A DNA stretch of 36,203 nt, taken from positions 1 through 36,203 of the forward strand of contig CAIMOX010000036.1 in the NCBI GenBank assembly GCA_903843225.1. Reading direction: 5' to 3'. Shown in pieces: positions 34,390 through 36,203 of this stretch (position 1 is the stretch's first letter; each line of letters starts with the position of its first letter). A model generated the notes under the pieces. That model was not told the DNA's origin, ran no database searches, and saw nothing but the letters and a program-made list of their open reading frames with translations. The DNA comes from an uncultured Actinomycetes bacterium (GTDB taxonomy: Bacteria > Actinomycetota > Actinomycetes > Nanopelagicales > Nanopelagicaceae). The position numbers were made by a program, and so were the translations under genes.

Positions 34390-35309
34390 TGGCTACCACG
34401 CGATTAACCTTCAAAGCCACGATGGCGCAGATCAGCGTCCCGGCGACATCTGCAAACCTAGGACCTGGATTTGATGCCCTTGGATTAGCCCTCGAACTTC
34501 GAGATCGTTATGCCGCCGCAGTATTAGATGAAGCAAGTTTTGATATTGATGTCTCGGGCGAAGGTGCCGACGAGGTAAAGAAAGATAAAAATAATCTCGT
34601 TGTACGAGCGATGCTCCATGGTTTTGAACACATGGGTCAGAAACCTCGTGGAATCGCACTTCGCGCACTTAATGTCACACCGCATGGCCGCGGATTAGGT
34701 TCTAGCTCATCAGCGATTGTTGGCGGGCTTGCACTCTCTCGCGCTTTAGTTCACGGTGGTGAAAATCTCATGAGCGATGATCAGATGGTGACGCTTGCGA
34801 CAGAGCTTGAAGGCCATCCAGATAATGTCGCTGCTGCTGTTCTCGGCGGAGCAACCATCGCATGGATGGAGAGTGGGATTGGTAAGGCAGTTAACACTTT
34901 CGTCAATGAAGCGATTAAGGCCACTGTCTTTGTGCCACCCTCAACTCTCTCCACTTCGAAGGCTCGCAAAATTCTCCCAGAGATGGTTCCACAGTCAGAT
35001 GCGGCGATCAACGCTGGCCGAGCTGCGCTATTAGTCCATGCGCTCTCATTGCGACCTGATCTGCTCTTCACGGCCACAGAGGATCGAATCCATCAGAGTT
35101 ATCGTGAGAGCGCTATGCCGAAGAGTCTTGAGCTTGTCCAACGGTTGCGAAGCGCAGGCGTCGCCGCCGTGATCTCAGGTGCGGGTCCATCAGTGCTCGT
35201 GCTTCACACATTGAGCGGGACCGAAGAGCACGAGATGATCGCAGCTGCCGGGAGTGGGTTCACTGCTCAAAGCCTTGAAATTAGCCGAAAGGGCTATATC
35301 CAGGCGTAA
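34389..35309 (+). CDS. thrB: Homoserine kinase
   Basis: GHMP-family kinase that phosphorylates homoserine for threonine synthase. The 306-residue protein has SVPATSANLGPGFDALGLAL at about 15-34 and the ATP-binding PHGRGLGSSSSAIVGGLAL near 98-116; the third motif is the glycine-rich AAVISGAGPSVLVL near the end. I kept the ATG at 34389, which overlaps the thrC stop; an internal ATG at 34422 would also leave an intact domain. The rho leader begins right after its stop. Confidence 0.96.
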   Translation: MATTRLTFKATMAQISVPATSANLGPGFDALGLALELRDRYAAAVLDEASFDIDVSGEGADEVKKDKNNLVVRAMLHGFEHMGQKPRGIALRALNVTPHGRGLGSSSSAIVGGLALSRALVHGGENLMSDDQMVTLATELEGHPDNVAAAVLGGATIAWMESGIGKAVNTFVNEAIKATVFVPPSTLSTSKARKILPEMVPQSDAAINAGRAALLVHALSLRPDLLFTATEDRIHQSYRESAMPKSLELVQRLRSAGVAAVISGAGPSVLVLHTLSGTEEHEMIAAAGSGFTAQSLEISRKGYIQA

Positions 35310-35311
35310 CT

Positions 35312-35341
35312 TTGGGGTTATCCCATCCCGTGTGCTATCTT
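35312..35341 (+). promoter_or_regulatory. Candidate promoter of rho
   Basis: TTGGGG (35312-35317), an 18-base spacer, then TATCTT (35336-35341). This would give a leader of about 165 bases before the rho start at 35515. Confidence 0.45.
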
Positions 35342-35441
35342 TTCGGTGTCAGAAAGCCCGCCGGAAACACCTGAGGCGAAGAACGCTAACGACAGTAAAC
35401 ACAATCACTGTAATAAAAAGTACAGAATAAGTCTTATATGT

Positions 35442-35482
35442 AGAGAAGTTCTCTCACGAAGGTTCACTCTCGGATACTCCGA
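35442..35482 (+). promoter_or_regulatory. Hairpins in the rho leader
   Basis: AGAGAA-G-TTCTCT (35442-35454) is a perfect inverted repeat and TCGGA/TCCGA (35470-35482) is a second short stem with a 3-base loop. In several bacteria rho limits its own expression through its leader, and these structures are in the right region, but no sequence here proves this. Confidence 0.4.
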
Positions 35483-35514
35483 AGCTCCTTCACAATAATC
35501 AGATTAAGGAAAGC

Positions 35515-36203
35515 ATGTCTTCAGAAGATATTGATAGCACTGAAAAGTCCTCACGCGCAGTCAAGGCGAAGAAGGATTCAGGCGAACTATCAGGGATGAC
35601 TGTCACCGAGCTCAAGAAGGTTGCAGGGCAGCTTGGTATTGATGGTGCGGCAAAGTTAAGCAAGGGTGACCTGGTACAGGGTATTGCAGACCTCCAGGCA
35701 GCGAATCGCGAGTCAGCTAAGCAAGAACGCGAAGAGAAGCGTCTGGCTCGTCAAGAAGCGCGCAACAAGAAGAATTCAGGCTCCAAGTCCAACACCGGCT
35801 CATCGAATGATTCTGCCGATAATGATGACGAAAGCGAGTCGAATAATTCCGAACCTCGCGAGAGTGATCGTGGTGGTGAGCGCCAGAGTGATCGTAGTAA
35901 CGATCGCCATGAGCGCCGCGATCGTAATGACCGTGGCGACCGGAACGATCGCGGTGACCGTGGACGTGGACGTGATCGCAGCCGTTTCCGTGATCGTAAC
36001 GATCGACCAGAGCGCGGTGACCGCAACGAGCGTGAAATTCAATTAAGTGAAGATGATGTTCTTCTGCCAGTAGCCGGGTTGCTCGACATCTTGGATTCCT
36101 ATGCATTCATCCGCACTACTGGATATCTTGCTGGACCAAACGATGTTTATGTCTCTTTGCAACAAGCTCGTCGCTATGGGCTACGTAAGGGCGATGTCAT
36201 TAC
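35515..36203 (+). CDS. rho: Transcription termination factor Rho (5' part, cut by window end)
   Basis: Rho is the hexameric RNA helicase that ends transcription. The first 229 residues are present. The Rho_N helical domain starts at MTVTELKKVAGQLGIDGA (28-45). Residues about 65-175 form a disordered insertion, first Glu/Lys/Ser-rich and then dominated by Arg, Asp and Asn (for example RDRNDRGDRNDRGDRG), as in other Actinobacteria. The RNA-binding cold-shock-like domain begins at LLPVAGLLDILDSYAFIRTTG (184-204). The ATPase part lies beyond the window. The ATG at 35515 has TAAGGAAA 3-5 bases upstream. It follows thrB after a 205-base leader. Confidence 0.95.
   Translation, partial: MSSEDIDSTEKSSRAVKAKKDSGELSGMTVTELKKVAGQLGIDGAAKLSKGDLVQGIADLQAANRESAKQEREEKRLARQEARNKKNSGSKSNTGSSNDSADNDDESESNNSEPRESDRGGERQSDRSNDRHERRDRNDRGDRNDRGDRGRGRDRSRFRDRNDRPERGDRNEREIQLSEDDVLLPVAGLLDILDSYAFIRTTGYLAGPNDVYVSLQQARRYGLRKGDVI

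Noticed and set aside
35717-36106. Several antisense and shifted frames over rho, rich in His/Arg or Thr/Ile
   Set aside because: They are shadows of the repetitive Arg/Asp-coding insert of rho.

Overview
The window looks like a chromosomal segment of a streamlined, moderate-GC actinobacterium. Support comes from actinobacterial marker families (a DUF222/HNH protein, a DUF3039 protein, DUF2017 next to clpS), a Streptomyces-type xylose isomerase, the order argS-lysA-hom-thrC-thrB-rho, and a Rho with the long Arg/Asp/Asn-rich insertion seen in Actinobacteria. Very short gene spacing, many overlapping start/stop codons and several apparently leaderless promoters suggest a compact planktonic genome. 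A freshwater Nanopelagicales (acI-like) lineage is my inference and was not tested.

Layout. 1-660: gene-poor start, then tmRNA (ssrA). 659-2407: a DUF222/HNH protein and a small membrane protein, both on the minus strand. 2408-2773: a regulatory stretch with a 16-bp tandem repeat and palindromes. 2774-4896: a coupled pirin and old-yellow-enzyme pair. 4925-8709 (minus): the three-subunit proton-translocating transhydrogenase downstream of argF. 8740-13931: DUF3039, a secreted GH18 protein, clpS, DUF2017, murI, rph and rdgB. 14020-19955: an envelope and nucleoid-flavoured accessory block. It holds a membrane protein with a histone-H1-like tail, an OafA-type acyltransferase, a coiled-coil protein that also has an H1-like tail, a secreted esterase with a codon-level VNTR, and two unknown small proteins.

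20068-28684 is a pentose-uptake island. It contains a complete ABC sugar importer (binding protein, permease, ATPase) followed by a LacI-family regulator. Convergent to these is xylA, then a tRNA-Leu(UAG), then a second importer of the XylF/XylG/XylH type. Both importers carry an RNA hairpin just after the binding-protein gene, one a clear terminator and one a stabiliser-like stem. This would allow the binding protein to be made in excess over the membrane parts. No xylulokinase gene is visible.

28883-36203: argS, lysA, the threonine genes hom-thrC-thrB, and the 5' part of rho, cut by the window edge. This is housekeeping amino-acid synthesis of the aspartate family.

The least ordinary signals are the two lysine-tail proteins around the acyltransferase, the 16-bp triple repeat whose units can each pair with one downstream arm, the paired leaderless promoters in a 30-bp divergent gap, and the candidate LacI operator next to the first sugar importer.
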